A stretch of DNA of 64,000 nucleotides from Actinostola sp. cb2023 (lineage: Eukaryota > Cnidaria > Anthozoa > Actiniaria > Actinostolidae): NCBI GenBank assembly GCA_033675265.1, contig JAUJYZ010000494.1, positions 186,001 through 250,000 of the forward strand, given 5' to 3'. The notes below the pieces were generated by a model. It did not search any database and was not told where the DNA came from. It saw only the letters and a list, made by a program, of their open reading frames with translations. This document shows, piece by piece, positions 63,876 through 64,000 of this stretch. The translations under genes were made by a program, and so were the position numbers. Every line of letters starts with the position of its first letter. Within the stretch, counting starts at the first letter, position 1.

Positions 63876-64000
63876 TTGAGACAAGGTATGAAACTCGGTC
63901 ACGTGACAATTCACTCTTCTCACGCGTACTGATTTTTAAAATCAGCAAACTGGTTTCTTTCTGGTGCAAACAGCCTATATGATCTGAAAGAGTTTGTCTG

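Overview
The window is nuclear DNA of an animal, most likely an anthozoan cnidarian (a stony coral or close relative). Genes are split by short, phase-consistent GT-AG introns. Their proteins are close to vertebrate orthologues (KDM2, ORAI, merlin, eEFSEC, SMIM14). There is also an intronless class A GPCR of the kind that is expanded in corals, and an AT-rich background crowded with foldback (MITE-like) elements and minisatellites. The taxon is inferred from gene content and style; no species-diagnostic marker is visible.

Layout. (1) 1-5946, minus strand: N-terminal half of a KDM2/JHDM1 JmjC histone demethylase, seven exons, running off the left edge. (2) 7109-11905, plus: a two-exon ORAI calcium channel, head-to-head with KDM2. 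(3) 11906-15560: MITEs, including nested copies, and a 19-bp minisatellite. (4) 15561-31120, plus: a 15-exon merlin (NF2) gene whose introns hold very large tandem arrays (2.8 kb of GATGA-type repeats in intron 7, about 3 kb of a 22-bp repeat in intron 13). (5) 32549-34644, minus: two-exon eEFSEC, convergent with merlin. (6) 35110-45768, plus: a ten-or-more-exon seven-pass membrane protein of unassigned family, head-to-head with eEFSEC 465 bp away, again with an array in several introns. (7) 45769-49353: foldback elements, a 385-bp GATA microsatellite and a roughly 58-bp minisatellite. (8) 49354-50253, plus: the intronless GPCR. (9) 50254-55366: a dense MITE field. (10) 55367-59944, minus: five-exon SMIM14, possibly with an upstream non-coding exon near 60196-60390. 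(11) 60400-64000: repeats, one unexplained short open frame and a foldback repeat cluster.

The genes do not form a pathway; they are ordinary neighbouring housekeeping and signalling genes. I reassembled every exon chain by hand from splice signals and reading phase, and all phases agree except one junction in the seven-pass gene (between 39315 and 41731), where an exon is probably missing.

I see no convincing new protein system. The most interesting material is non-coding: four LINE 3' tails with a co-varying terminal hairpin; an intronic array made of copies of its own 5' splice site; an AG-free, branch-point-like array in merlin; nested MITEs with an unoccupied relative; and a repeat family built on a CACAGG-N3-CCCAA motif that also lies in the 5' regions of two divergent genes.
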